This document shows positions 48,022-56,924 of a DNA stretch of 56,924 nt, piece by piece. The stretch comes from Planctomycetota bacterium (GTDB taxonomy: Bacteria; Planctomycetota; Phycisphaerae; SM23-33), in assembly GCA_030635145.1 (NCBI GenBank), contig DAOVZK010000010.1, forward strand, positions 1 through 56,924. Direction: 5' to 3'. The notes beneath the pieces were generated by a model. That model was not told where the DNA came from and made no database searches. It saw only the letters and a list, made by a program, of their open reading frames with translations. Made by a program: the position numbers and the translations under genes. Every line of letters starts with the position of its first letter. The stretch's first letter is position 1.

Positions 48022-49839
48022 ATGCCCCACACAGACGAACAATTCGATTTTCACAAAGATGCCTACGCACCTCCGCTGCTGAAGCTACGAAAAAAGGGCA
48101 GGGCGATTTTGTGCATTGCGGTGAATCTGATTTTATTCACAGCTATTTGCGTATTTTGGGGATATTTGCATTCCGGGCGATGGATTCCGTTTACGGCCAA
48201 CACTTTCCGTAGCGGCATGATTTCGCCTACGGGTATGCTGCTGCTCAAACCGCTGAGCATTTTTACGTATCCGTGGATGATCGTTGTCGTGGGGTTGCTG
48301 TTGGGCGTGTTGGTGCTGGTTCCGCTGGTGATGGCGGTGATGTATCCGCTAATCGTTGGACTTTTGTGCGCCATGCTCGTCGGTGTTGTAGGAGAGTCGC
48401 CGCTTTTGGGGTTGACGTTGTTTATGGGTTGCCTTGTCGCAGCCAAAACGCGATTGCGGCGGCAGTATCCGTTTTTGGCGGTCGTGTTCGGCATGGTGCC
48501 GGTGTGCGTGTTTCTCTACATCTGGATCTATCTTGGGCTAGACGTCGCGACGTTGTTGCCCGTGCAGCAGTGGGTGTTGGCTGTGCCGTTTTGCCTCGCG
48601 ATATTCGTGGTAATTGTGGCTGCCCAGATAATCGTAATGTTGGTGCGATGGCGCAAATTTCACCCGGGCATTATCTGGCCGGTAATTTTAATCCTCACGG
48701 CTGCGCCGCCGGCGTTGTTTTTTCCACTCATCGGCGAGGGCGAATTGCAGTACAACGTACTGGTTGCCGATGAGCTGAGCGGGGAAACGATTTTCGCACC
48801 GATGTCGCGGAAAAAATGGGTCGAGCAACATGGTAAGGGGCTTGGCGCAGATGCTTTAAATCGTGCGATTCAGGATGATCTGGACGGCAAGAAACGCAGC
48901 TTGATCCGCAAATGCGACGACTACCTCCATCGCTATCCCGACAATGACCGCGCCGTCGAAATTGCATGGCTGCGGGGGCAGTGCAGCAGTATGCAGTGCG
49001 ATTTTTCTGGCATCGACGACAGGATGATCGTGTATTTTGCCGACTTCGTCCAACCGTCGTCGCAGGTGTTCTGGGCTGAGCTGCTGCAAACCTATCCGAA
49101 AAGCGATCAGGCTGGTTTGGCGCGATGGCATCGCGGGGTGTTGCAGCTGCGAGAAATTGCAAACGTTAAAGACGACACCGAGGTTCTGGCACGGGCGGCT
49201 CGAGCGCAGCAAATGTTAATCGAAGCGCAAAACAGCATCAGCGAAGCCCTCGTGTTGCACAACCGGCGAAAAGACCAGACGCATTCGTGGGCGAGTAAAA
49301 TTTTCAAGACCCCATCAACATTACCCGACTGGCAGGACTACGTCGCCGCGCTGTTTGAGATTGAGTCGCTGCTCTGGAAAATGAAGGACAACGACGTTTT
49401 GACAGATCCGACCAGCGCCCGTGCGATGGCGGCGCTTTTGAGTCTCAGCCCGTACGGCGAAAGTTATTCGCAACAGTTGCGGCGACTTATCGCCGACGGC
49501 GCCTTTGCCAAGACGAAAATGTTGGACAATTTTCAGATGGCGCTGGCAAAGGAAATCCGAAATCCGTATGAACGAGCCGACGCCCTGAAAAAATTAACCG
49601 AAGACGAACGCACCGACACCGCAATCGAGGCCTATTACGAGCTGGGATTGATCTCGATGCAGACGGCTGGTGCGAGATTTATCGGGCTTACGTTGGCCCC
49701 TCCCACCGAGCTGTTCGGAAAAGTTTCCGCCGCTCGCCCCAACCCCTGGAGCCACCAAGCCAAGGATAATCTTGCATGGTTGGAGCAAAACGCATTACGA
49801 TATAGGAAGAAAGCTCAGCCGAGAACAAATGACAAATAA
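48022..49839 (+). CDS. membrane protein with C-terminal helical domain
   Basis: A 605-residue protein. After a short hydrophilic start, about six to seven membrane helices span residues 25-245 (for example MIVVVGLLLGVLVLVPLVMAV and LAIFVVIVAAQIIVMLV). The remaining 360 residues are soluble and helix-rich, with TPR-like pieces such as SLIRKCDDYLHRYPDNDRAV and LQTYPKSDQAGLARWHRGVL. No family is recognised. It starts 14 bp after the AsmA-like gene and overlaps the glycosyltransferase gene by 11 bp. This suggests a shared role in moving or building envelope lipids. Confidence 0.75.
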   Translation: MPHTDEQFDFHKDAYAPPLLKLRKKGRAILCIAVNLILFTAICVFWGYLHSGRWIPFTANTFRSGMISPTGMLLLKPLSIFTYPWMIVVVGLLLGVLVLVPLVMAVMYPLIVGLLCAMLVGVVGESPLLGLTLFMGCLVAAKTRLRRQYPFLAVVFGMVPVCVFLYIWIYLGLDVATLLPVQQWVLAVPFCLAIFVVIVAAQIIVMLVRWRKFHPGIIWPVILILTAAPPALFFPLIGEGELQYNVLVADELSGETIFAPMSRKKWVEQHGKGLGADALNRAIQDDLDGKKRSLIRKCDDYLHRYPDNDRAVEIAWLRGQCSSMQCDFSGIDDRMIVYFADFVQPSSQVFWAELLQTYPKSDQAGLARWHRGVLQLREIANVKDDTEVLARAARAQQMLIEAQNSISEALVLHNRRKDQTHSWASKIFKTPSTLPDWQDYVAALFEIESLLWKMKDNDVLTDPTSARAMAALLSLSPYGESYSQQLRRLIADGAFAKTKMLDNFQMALAKEIRNPYERADALKKLTEDERTDTAIEAYYELGLISMQTAGARFIGLTLAPPTELFGKVSAARPNPWSHQAKDNLAWLEQNALRYRKKAQPRTNDK

Positions 49840-51004
49840 AAGTAATTCCATTTCGCCCGCGCAACGCCCACGGGTGCTGCTGGTGACCGCGTCGGTAGGC
49901 ACGGGTCATAATCAGGCTGCGCGCGCACTGGAGGAGGAACTTCACGCCCGAAATATCACCGACATTAAGTGTGTCGACGCCATGGATTTTACCCCGCGAC
50001 TTTTCCGCGCGAAATACGCCGGGGGATACGCGCTGACATTTACGCGATTGTCATTTTTTTACGGGCTGGGCTTTCGCATGCTGGATCGCCCGACTGGCTC
50101 GGCGCGAACACCTGGTGAAAAATATCGCCTCTGGCGCGAGTGCCGCGCATTAAAACGACTCGCCGATTTTATTCGCGAGTTTAATCCCGACGTTATCGTC
50201 TATACGCATTTTCTCGCCGCCGCCGCGGTGCAACCCATGATCCGGCGCGGGGAAATAAACCCGCAGCAGATAATGGTCGTGACCGATATCAAAGTTCACC
50301 GATGGTGGTACAGTGGCGGCATCGACAAATGGTTTATCGCCCAAGATTCCAGCCGCCAGCAGCTACTGCGATGGGATATAGACCCGGCGAAGATCGTCGT
50401 GAGCGGAATTCCGTTACATGCAAAATGGGATCGCCTCGCCGCCCCCTCGCAGCAGGTTCTGCAGCAGATTCGCAAGGAGTTTAACCTCCCGAACGATAAG
50501 AAAATTGTGTTGCTGTCCGGAGGCACCGCCTTTACGTGTGGGCCTGTCGAATGCATCGCGCGGCGCTTAGTTGCTAACCGCGACGACATCTGCGTCGTTG
50601 TTCTCGGGGGGCGAAACAAGAAATTGCTGGGTAAGCTCAGTACGCTTGCAGAAACCCGCGTTGGGAAAATTATTCCCGTCGGATTCACCGATCGCTTAGA
50701 TGAGTTGATGCAGTGTGCGTCGTTGATACTCACGAAGGCAGGGGGGCTGATAACCACCGAATGCCTTGCCGTCGGCTTGCCGATGGTTCTTTTCCCACCG
50801 ATACCCGGGCAGGAAAGTGGCAACGCCAAATTCTACGCCGACTCTGGCACCGCCGTTATCGCCAACAGCTTCACCCGCGTTGCGACACTCGCGCACGAAC
50901 TTCTTGCCGACGAATCGCGGTTAGCGGAGATGTCCCAATGCGCCGCCGCTCTGAAATTTCCCGGCCGCATGACTATCGTCGACGCTATCATCGACGCGCT
51001 GTAG
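49829..51004 (+). CDS. MGDG-synthase-like diacylglycerol glycosyltransferase
   Basis: A 391-residue GT-B glycosyltransferase of the MurG/MGD/UgtP group. The N-terminal domain starts PRVLLVTASVGTGHNQAARALEEEL, the characteristic MGDG-synthase motif. The C-terminal nucleotide-sugar domain has VLLSGGTAFTCGP, VLGGRN and GFTDRLDELMQCASLILTKAGGLITTECLAVGLPMVLFPPIPGQE. It probably adds hexose to diacylglycerol at the cytoplasmic membrane. The ATG overlaps the previous gene by 11 bp; a longer frame upstream is a shadow. Confidence 0.9.
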   Translation: MTNKSNSISPAQRPRVLLVTASVGTGHNQAARALEEELHARNITDIKCVDAMDFTPRLFRAKYAGGYALTFTRLSFFYGLGFRMLDRPTGSARTPGEKYRLWRECRALKRLADFIREFNPDVIVYTHFLAAAAVQPMIRRGEINPQQIMVVTDIKVHRWWYSGGIDKWFIAQDSSRQQLLRWDIDPAKIVVSGIPLHAKWDRLAAPSQQVLQQIRKEFNLPNDKKIVLLSGGTAFTCGPVECIARRLVANRDDICVVVLGGRNKKLLGKLSTLAETRVGKIIPVGFTDRLDELMQCASLILTKAGGLITTECLAVGLPMVLFPPIPGQESGNAKFYADSGTAVIANSFTRVATLAHELLADESRLAEMSQCAAALKFPGRMTIVDAIIDAL

Positions 51005-51130
51005 CCATATCAAAACAATTAACGATTAACCTGCAACACGCCTTCTGGCTGCGGTGTCGAACCCGCGCCGATAGCACCGGAGGCAAAATATCGCTGCGAT
51101 ACATGCGGGTTCTCACCCCATCTTTCCATA

Positions 51131-51158
51131 AAAAAACGCCCCTTATGGGACGTTTTTT
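51131..51158 (-). terminator. intrinsic terminator downstream of tRNA-Ser
   Basis: AAAAAACGCCCC and GGGACGTTTTTT are self-complementary around TTAT (one G-U wobble on the minus strand). On the minus strand it ends in a T-run 7 nt past the tRNA 3' end. It can also serve the plus-strand glycosyltransferase operon. Otherwise 51005-51164 is empty. Confidence 0.8.
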
Positions 51159-51164
51159 CACGGA

Positions 51165-51254
51165 CGGAGAGGGCGGGATTCGAACCCGCGGTACGGCCTT
51201 AAACCGTACGTCGGTTTAGCAAACCGGTGCATTCAGCCACTCTGCCACCTCTCC
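51165..51254 (-). tRNA. tRNA-Ser (GCU)
   Basis: A 90-nt class II tRNA on the minus strand: acceptor GGAGAGG/CCTCTCC, anticodon stem-loop CGGTT-TGCTAA-ACCG giving GCU (codons AGC/AGU), and a long variable arm TACGGTTTAAGGCCGTA. The T arm is GCGGG-TTCGAAT-CCCGC. CCA is not encoded. Confidence 0.95.
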
Positions 51255-51370
51255 AGCAGACAAGGGGAAACTTTACCCCCAAAGACATCGCAGGTCAAGA
51301 AATTTGCGCCGAATCGGCGTAAAGAATGTGCGCGCATTGACACCGCCACAACACGATTGCCCCTGTCATT

Positions 51371-53953
51371 TCACGTAAAGAAGCACGCGATTTTCTGCGA
51401 TATGACGTCGCCGATAATTTGCAGCTGGCCCGAATCAAATTCATACACCTTAACAACATCGGCGTACTTGGCCTCCTCCGGAAGCAGCTGCGTTAATAAA
51501 TTCGGCAGCGCCAATAATTTATCTGCGTGAAATACGACGTTTTGTTTCTTGGGAAACAGGGCAACGTAGAAAATGTCGCCTTCGACGAGGTCCTGGAAAA
51601 AGTGTGTACCGAACGAAAGTTCCGGCATGAGGTTTCCGCCTTCGTGAGCGATTTCGGTCATGACGGCGATGTTGTTGATTTCGGAGAAACTCACAGGGAC
51701 ACCAAGGGAAGGGGTGGTTGTGCCCCATCGCCCGGGACCCAGCAGCAAAGTCGGAGTGACCGCCCTATCGGTGATCTGCCGATTGAGCTTCCCGACCAAT
51801 CGCGCGATGCTGTACTTTTCCGAATTCGGGGTGTCGACGTATTGCTGCGGGTCGACATAGACGATTCGCTTTATCGGCTGTGAGATGCTGCCCCCCATCG
51901 TGTACCCTTCGGAGGCGAAGAGGATTTTTTCGGGGTCGATATTGTCAGGCAGCGTAACGTTCGGGCGCAGGCCCTTGGTCTGCAAGGGGCGGCACTGCAC
52001 GAGGTTAATCCGAAACGATTCGTCATCCACAAAATTAACCGTAAACTCGACATCAACGGGATAGTGGTAGCGAGCCTCGAGCGTTTTGAGGATGCGCTGC
52101 ATGATCTTCGTGAAGTCGGTGTTCGACAACAACTCCTTGAACGTGATCAGCCACGATTGTTGCGGCGGCATCCCGAGTTCTTTCATTCGCTGTTCGGTTT
52201 CCGCGTCAGACTCGGCGATCAGCGAAAGCCTAAGGGGCAGGTCGTCGTTTAGTAGCTCGCGGACGCTGATGGTATTGAGACGATTTTCGAGAGTGTCGAG
52301 AACGTCGGCGTTGTGCTGCGAGAAGCGGCGCTGGTCGTTCCGGTCAGCGTAAGGCCGTAATAGCGGCTGATCGAGGGCGATAATCTGCGGGTAATCGTCT
52401 TCGACGCGATCCACCGCTCTCGTACCAAGCCCGAAAACCAGTCGCAACATCCCGGCTTGCGGGTCTAGATCCGGCTTCCAGACAAACGTGTTGTGCGAAA
52501 CCCCCACACCCGCCAAGTCCGGGAAAAAGTAACTTTTCTTATATGATCCAGACACGCGCTGCACGAGCAACGCCATAAGTTCATCTTCCTGATCCAACCC
52601 GCGCTGCAAACGATACACAAGCGCGCTTTCGTCCATGGTGCTGGCGTAAACCTGTTGAACGGCGCTGATAAAGGCGGCGTATCGCTGGTCGGGGTCGCCC
52701 TGATTCACAAGGAACACACTTTCGTATTTCCCCGCAAATGCATTGCCGAACGAATCTTCCAGCAGGCTGCTGGAGCGAACGATAATCGGCGATTGTCCGA
52801 AGTATTCCGTTAGTTCTAAAAATCGCTCGCGAATCTGGTTCGGGAATTTTCCCTGCATGAGATTTTGTTTCATTTCGGGGGCAACTGCGAAGTATCCATC
52901 CTTGGTCTTTTGTTCCATCAGCAGCTTCCACCATCCGTTCTCGACGATGTAGCTATAAAAGATGTCCGACCCGATGTAAAACGAATCGTGCGGTTCTAAG
53001 TACTGATCCCAATCGAACGAGGTTTCATTTTGCAGGATTTTTTGCGCCAGCAACATCCCCGTCGCCTTTCCGCCGATGAATCCACTACCAATCAGTCGCG
53101 ATTTGATAGTCGTTAAATCGTCGAGCGAAAAGTTACTCTGTGCCAGCTGCATAATTCGCGGTTCACTGCCGATCATAATTCGGCAAAGCTCTTGGATAAG
53201 CTCCTTGACTTCTTTCGCGTCGGGGGGGACATTGACGAGGGTATCTGCCTGCATAAACACCCTGTCCCAATGGTCCAAAAATCGCCCCGAGCCTGTGGGA
53301 TTTTTCTGCGAGATGTGCCCGAAGAGTTTACTGGCGTCGAGGCTGCTGATGACGGGTTTGAATTCTTCACCGCACTGCAGGTGTGGGAGGAACATGGTGG
53401 GCGAGTAGCGGCTCCAGACTTTCAGCGGGTGGACGTAGATGTTTCCCTCGAAATCGTAGACGTCCAGCAGCAACTGAGTGGTTTCGCGAATTCGCGCGAC
53501 GGTTTGCAGCGAATGATAGTTTCGCAGAATGGCGAAGTAGGCGATGGTATTCAGCTCGAAAAGATACGGGCAGGTAACCTTGAAGAAGTTCCCGATCATA
53601 AGGTCGGTCGCCCAGGCACTGAGCAGGTCGGAAAGGCAATCGAAAACGTAGTACGCCTCAACCCCAGCTTGGGAAATTACGGAATGAATCTGCGTCGAAA
53701 AACTCTCGAATCCGCCCTTGGGGTCAAATTGATGCACCGTCACGCCCGGTTGGTTTTCGACCAGCGGTTCGTGATGCGCAAATCGCATGTAGATAACGTT
53801 GCGATTGTCCGCGAGGGCTTTGTCTACGTAGCGGCTTACAAAATGCTTGTAGTCCTCGATGCTGCCGACCTGCCAGACGACATTGTCGCCCTTTTTCAGA
53901 TCGCAAAGCGCCTTATCGAGATCCGCAAAGCCCGTACTTGCCCACGCTGCCAT
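51371..53953 (-). CDS. KaiC/MEDS-like domain fused to PEP-synthase-type ATP-grasp domain
   Basis: An 860-residue protein. Residues 1-200 look like a RecA/KaiC-type sensory domain (GFADLDKALCDLKKGDNVVWQVG, NVIYMRFAHHEP, VTVHQFDPKGGFESF) in which the Walker A lysine/threonine are not recognisable. Residues about 290-650 match the pyruvate phosphate dikinase N-terminal ATP-grasp: SGFIGGKATGMLLAQKIL, PIIVRSSSLLEDSFGNAFAGKYESVFL and VNFVDDESFRINLVQCRPLQ. The swivelling phosphohistidine and PEP-binding TIM barrel of true PEP synthase are missing. Its gene lies 23 bp downstream of the SpoIIE/kinase gene, on the same strand. A regulatory nucleotide-binding or phosphotransfer role is inferred. Confidence 0.8.
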   Translation of the reverse strand: MAAWASTGFADLDKALCDLKKGDNVVWQVGSIEDYKHFVSRYVDKALADNRNVIYMRFAHHEPLVENQPGVTVHQFDPKGGFESFSTQIHSVISQAGVEAYYVFDCLSDLLSAWATDLMIGNFFKVTCPYLFELNTIAYFAILRNYHSLQTVARIRETTQLLLDVYDFEGNIYVHPLKVWSRYSPTMFLPHLQCGEEFKPVISSLDASKLFGHISQKNPTGSGRFLDHWDRVFMQADTLVNVPPDAKEVKELIQELCRIMIGSEPRIMQLAQSNFSLDDLTTIKSRLIGSGFIGGKATGMLLAQKILQNETSFDWDQYLEPHDSFYIGSDIFYSYIVENGWWKLLMEQKTKDGYFAVAPEMKQNLMQGKFPNQIRERFLELTEYFGQSPIIVRSSSLLEDSFGNAFAGKYESVFLVNQGDPDQRYAAFISAVQQVYASTMDESALVYRLQRGLDQEDELMALLVQRVSGSYKKSYFFPDLAGVGVSHNTFVWKPDLDPQAGMLRLVFGLGTRAVDRVEDDYPQIIALDQPLLRPYADRNDQRRFSQHNADVLDTLENRLNTISVRELLNDDLPLRLSLIAESDAETEQRMKELGMPPQQSWLITFKELLSNTDFTKIMQRILKTLEARYHYPVDVEFTVNFVDDESFRINLVQCRPLQTKGLRPNVTLPDNIDPEKILFASEGYTMGGSISQPIKRIVYVDPQQYVDTPNSEKYSIARLVGKLNRQITDRAVTPTLLLGPGRWGTTTPSLGVPVSFSEINNIAVMTEIAHEGGNLMPELSFGTHFFQDLVEGDIFYVALFPKKQNVVFHADKLLALPNLLTQLLPEEAKYADVVKVYEFDSGQLQIIGDVISQKIACFFT

Positions 53954-53976
53954 AATCGATTCAACCTTTCCGCAAT

Positions 53977-55881
53977 CTATTTCGTTTCGGGTAGCATTTT
54001 GAGGAGTTCGACGGTGTGCCGGTTCGTTTCCTCATCGGTGTCGTACAGAACTTCGTCCACGCACTGCCGCATAAGATACAACCCGTATCCGTTCGACTGC
54101 GAACCGTCAAACGACGGCGTCGACATCTGGAACTTCTTAAACGCCTCGCCCCAATGTGAAAGAAAAACGGTGATGCGGTCTTCGTAAACATTGACCGCAA
54201 TTTCGAGTTGCTGATCTTCTGCTCCGCCATAAGCATGCCGGATGATGTTAGTCGCGGACTCGATGACGGCGATTTCCATTTGGCTGGCGAACTCGGCGGT
54301 GACTTTTTCGGTCTGCTCAAAAATCACCGCCAACAGTTCCCGCAGCCGACGCAGATTGGACATTTGACTGGTGAGCGTCAGCGACTTGCTCAGCAGGGGC
54401 GTTTCGGGAGCGGGGATATTGATTTTTACGACGATATACGTTAGGTCGTCGGGGAACACTTGTGAACCTGTAAAGCTCACCAGTTCGCGATACAATAGCT
54501 TGATGAAGTCGTCCGGTTCGATGTCAGAATTTGCAACAAGCAGCTTCTCCAAACGTTGCGGCCCGAAAGCAAGACCGTCAGAATTTTGCGGCTCAACAAC
54601 GCCGTTTGAGTAGAACATTACGACATCACCGTTTTCCAGATGCACGCTGGTCTGCTCAAAGATTTCGTCCCTGCTGAAGCCCAGCGGAAAGTTTACGCCC
54701 TTGAGCATAACGCAATCGTTGGTTTTGCGCCGGTAGTGCAGAAGCTTGGTGTATCCGCAGTCGACGAAATCCATGCGTTGTTTGTCGAGGTTGAATCGTG
54801 CGCAGCAGGCGGTGGCAAAACTGTTGAGCGTGATGAATTTGTCGCACAGCTGTTCGCTGGCGGCGGTGACGATTTCCTCCGGTGTCGGCAAGGCAGAAAG
54901 ATTCGTAGAACATACGAGGTTCCCCGCTGCCTGCAGGAGTTGGTTTTTAGTCGCTGCCCCCAAAAGCGCACCCGACACGCCCTTGCCCAAAACATCACCA
55001 ACAATCAAATCGAAGTGATTGCGGTTGTACCGAATGAAGTCGTAAAAATCTCCGTCAATGCGCTGCGACGGAATCGAAATGGCAGCGATTTGGGCACCGC
55101 AGATATTTTCGGGGATGGCACCGACGAGCAGGCGGTTTTGAATTTCCAAACCGATGTTGATTTCCTGATGGTATGCCCATTGGAGCTCCTGCGTGACGTG
55201 CTCTTTGTGGATGGCTGATCCGATTATTCGCGACGCAGTCTCCAGCGAATCGATTTCGGATTGCTCCCATGCGCGCAGCTGACGGTTTTCATAAACCACG
55301 CACCCCCACCAGTCGGCACCGACAAAAATTGGCACTGCCAGCACGGACTTTGCTCCGCGCGAATCGAGAAAAATTTGCTCATCGGTGGGCAGCTTATCGG
55401 TACAGCTGGTGATGGTCTGTCCCGCACCGAGCACTTCCGCCCAGCGGGGTAGTTCAAATTCCAACGCGTCAAAATTCCCATCAACTGCATCGCCGCTTAC
55501 CGTAGAGCCAACCCCAAGTGCAGTCCACTCGAATTGCTGTATCAGCAGTGCCCCAGACGGTGCGTCGTCGGTATTGACGAAGATGCAAACACGGTCGGTT
55601 TGCACAGCGATGCCGAGCTTTTCCAAAACCATCTTGGCGCGGGATTCCCATTCGGAAGTTTCGAGAAATTTTTCGGCGGCGAACGTCACAGCCTCCAGAA
55701 CCGCCGCGCGCTTTTTCATATCCTCTAGCGACCCGCAAGACCCCGCACCGGAAGAGGCAGATTTTCGCGCAACTAACACCAATCCCGCGATCACCAAAAC
55801 GAACACCACACCCACAACGAAATAAGCAACGTGCGGCATAGCTGCTGAAAGCATCAAATTTGCTAATACACCCGATTCCAT
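53977..55881 (-). CDS. membrane GAF-SpoIIE phosphatase with C-terminal HATPase (anti-sigma kinase) domain
   Basis: A 634-residue signalling protein. It contains one N-terminal membrane helix (HVAYFVVGVVFVLVIAGLVLV), a GAF domain (about residues 55-225), a PP2C/SpoIIE phosphatase (IDGDFYDFIRYNRNHFDLIVGDVLGKGVSGALLGA, then PDDLTYIVVKI), and an RsbW-type HATPase (MEIAVIESATNIIRHAYGG, SNGYGLYLMRQCVDEV). Having phosphatase and kinase in one chain would let it set the phosphorylation state of an STAS antagonist in both directions. The ATG at 55881 is preferred to a GTG at 55920. It is the first gene of a pair with the KaiC-like fusion. Confidence 0.88.
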   Translation of the reverse strand: MESGVLANLMLSAAMPHVAYFVVGVVFVLVIAGLVLVARKSASSGAGSCGSLEDMKKRAAVLEAVTFAAEKFLETSEWESRAKMVLEKLGIAVQTDRVCIFVNTDDAPSGALLIQQFEWTALGVGSTVSGDAVDGNFDALEFELPRWAEVLGAGQTITSCTDKLPTDEQIFLDSRGAKSVLAVPIFVGADWWGCVVYENRQLRAWEQSEIDSLETASRIIGSAIHKEHVTQELQWAYHQEINIGLEIQNRLLVGAIPENICGAQIAAISIPSQRIDGDFYDFIRYNRNHFDLIVGDVLGKGVSGALLGAATKNQLLQAAGNLVCSTNLSALPTPEEIVTAASEQLCDKFITLNSFATACCARFNLDKQRMDFVDCGYTKLLHYRRKTNDCVMLKGVNFPLGFSRDEIFEQTSVHLENGDVVMFYSNGVVEPQNSDGLAFGPQRLEKLLVANSDIEPDDFIKLLYRELVSFTGSQVFPDDLTYIVVKINIPAPETPLLSKSLTLTSQMSNLRRLRELLAVIFEQTEKVTAEFASQMEIAVIESATNIIRHAYGGAEDQQLEIAVNVYEDRITVFLSHWGEAFKKFQMSTPSFDGSQSNGYGLYLMRQCVDEVLYDTDEETNRHTVELLKMLPETK

Positions 55882-56019
55882 GCCCACAGAGTACCAATTG
55901 TCGCCCCCGCGGAAAAGCACAGATTCGGTATTGGCGAAAAAACCTTTGCAGAAATTTCACGCATCAATTACTTTCCTAACGTACAATGAGGTATAGGTTG
56001 TTTAACAAATGGTGTTCCA

Positions 56020-56775
56020 ATGGACTTAGATATCAGCGACATCCTGAAGCGTTGGCCGTTCAAACCTGGCGAGGTAAACGTCCGCCGTATTATCGGTGCC
56101 GACGGGCGGGAAAAACTGCAGCTGCGCCTTGATCTCGGGCTGCTGCAGATGGAAGTGGTCGGACGACCCGACGGGAAAAAACCAAAGGGGCACGAGACAC
56201 TCCTGGATTATTACGAATCGAAGTTGCAGGAACACAAAAACGCAAACGGTGCGACCGAAGGATTTACCATCACCGCAAAGGCGTGTGAAAAACTGCGAGC
56301 CGAAGGCGTAATGTTCTACCACCGATATCTCGCGGCGTTCGTTTTGGGCGACTACGAATCCGTCGTCCGCGACACCCGCCGAAACCTGCGACTTTTCGAC
56401 TTCTGCACCGCCTACGCCAAAACCGAAAACGACCGCCTGATTCTCGAACAGTTCCGCCCATACGTTGTGATGATGCACGCCCGCGCGAGATGCCGCGAAG
56501 CTCTCAAAAACAAGCGCCCAAAACAAGCCCTCGTCTTCGCCCGCCAGGGAATCGAGGCGATACGCGAGTTTCTGGAGCAAAACGAAATGGCAATCGAAAA
56601 CTCACCCGAACTTGGAGTGCTCTACAATATGGAACGCGAAGTCATCGCGACGATACCCGTTGACCCAGCGGTGAAGCTCAAGCAAAAACTCCAAACCGCT
56701 ATCGAAGAAGAACGATACGAAGAGGCCGCCGCCATTCGCGACGAAATGTCGAAAAAAACAAAAAATGACCAATGA
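56020..56775 (+). CDS. UVR-motif protein
   Basis: A 251-residue protein. The N-terminal part contains WPFKPGEVNVRRIIGADGRE and a helical middle with several alpha-hairpin-like segments (YHRYLAAFVLGDYESVVRDTRRN). The C-terminus carries a UvrB/UvrC (UVR) motif, LKQKLQTAIEEERYEEAAAI followed by RDEM, the coiled hairpin through which UvrB and UvrC interact. No nuclease or helicase domain is present. Similar stand-alone UVR proteins occur in planctomycetes and other bacteria, some linked to protein-arginine kinase activation. It is divergent from the SpoIIE/kinase gene. Nothing is recognisable from 56776 to the end of the window. Confidence 0.82.
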   Translation: MDLDISDILKRWPFKPGEVNVRRIIGADGREKLQLRLDLGLLQMEVVGRPDGKKPKGHETLLDYYESKLQEHKNANGATEGFTITAKACEKLRAEGVMFYHRYLAAFVLGDYESVVRDTRRNLRLFDFCTAYAKTENDRLILEQFRPYVVMMHARARCREALKNKRPKQALVFARQGIEAIREFLEQNEMAIENSPELGVLYNMEREVIATIPVDPAVKLKQKLQTAIEEERYEEAAAIRDEMSKKTKNDQ

Positions 56776-56924
56776 GCAAATCCCAATGCCCACCTATGAG
56801 CAATCTTCTGTCAAGAGAGTATTGCGGAGAATTTTGCGGAATGTTCCAACCACCTATTCGGGATCAACGTAACAGTCGTCCCATTATACGATATTCGGCT
56901 GTCCCCATTCATTAAAAACGGCAT

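Noticed and set aside
49670-49828. Upstream extension of the glycosyltransferase
   Set aside because: It overlaps the preceding gene out of frame and lies before the MGDG-synthase N-terminal motif; the ATG at 49829 fits.

Overview
The window reads as chromosomal DNA of a Gram-negative-type bacterium, most likely a planctomycete of the Phycisphaerae type. This is inferred from gene content (BamA with an outer membrane, an MEP-pathway IspD, a hexulose-phosphate synthase-RraA fusion, SpoIIE-type phosphatases, a MoxR/DUF58/transglutaminase operon, a UVR-motif protein, many zinc-ribbon and rhomboid proteins) and from the many short palindromic repeat elements between genes. No rRNA, CRISPR array or prophage is visible. 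Two tRNAs are present: an anticodon-CAU tRNA at 2758-2831 and tRNA-Ser(GCU) at 51165-51254, both on the minus strand.

Layout. 1-5032: zinc-ribbon membrane protein, HolA, an ArsR-type regulator, a 43-residue membrane peptide, tRNA, then a DUF2752 protein translationally chained to two paralogous lipoproteins. 5033-5682: a 650-bp gene-free stretch with two different transposon-like inverted-repeat elements and a triple direct repeat. 5683-12679: bamA, a metallo-beta-lactamase-fold hydrolase, a BrnT/BrnA toxin-antitoxin module bracketed by an 86-bp duplication of the hydrolase 3' end, ribBA, a small membrane protein and an orphan Memo protein. 13000-19747: PHP phosphoesterase and GAF-SpoIIE phosphatase, ispD, isocitrate dehydrogenase, then a methyltransferase and an unrecognised 544-residue protein. 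20031-24222: HPS-RraA and PHI of the ribulose monophosphate pathway, a start-less foreign-looking ORF, a REP-associated (RAYT) transposase inside inverted palindromic arrays, and proC. 24346-31782: a tetraether-synthase-like radical SAM enzyme with a CoA-activase/dehydratase-like partner, two potassium channels, surE and trmB. 32427-37407: membrane protein, rhomboid-TPR protein, zinc-ribbon protein, pdxA, ribE. 37836-51004: MoxR-DUF58-TgpA operon, a YchF-like NTPase, a 1,420-residue AsmA/TamB-like protein, a membrane protein and an MGDG-synthase-like glycosyltransferase. 51371-56775: a degenerate KaiC-like plus PEP-synthase-like fusion protein encoded just downstream of a SpoIIE phosphatase/anti-sigma-kinase protein, and a UVR-motif protein.

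Themes. Cofactor and central metabolism (RibBA, RibE, PdxA, IspD, Icd, ProC, RuMP) is scattered as single genes. Envelope biogenesis is a second theme: BamA, the AsmA-like protein, a lipid glycosyltransferase, and the radical SAM pair that could modify membrane lipids. A third is phosphatase-based signalling, with two SpoIIE proteins, one next to a likely undescribed KaiC-like/ATP-grasp partner.

The intergenic space is dominated by at least six families of small inverted-repeat elements. Several occur more than once in the window; one has both a transposase-carrying copy and a transposase-less copy. Start sites were chosen by Shine-Dalgarno matches where visible. All functional calls are from reading the translated sequence; no database search was run.
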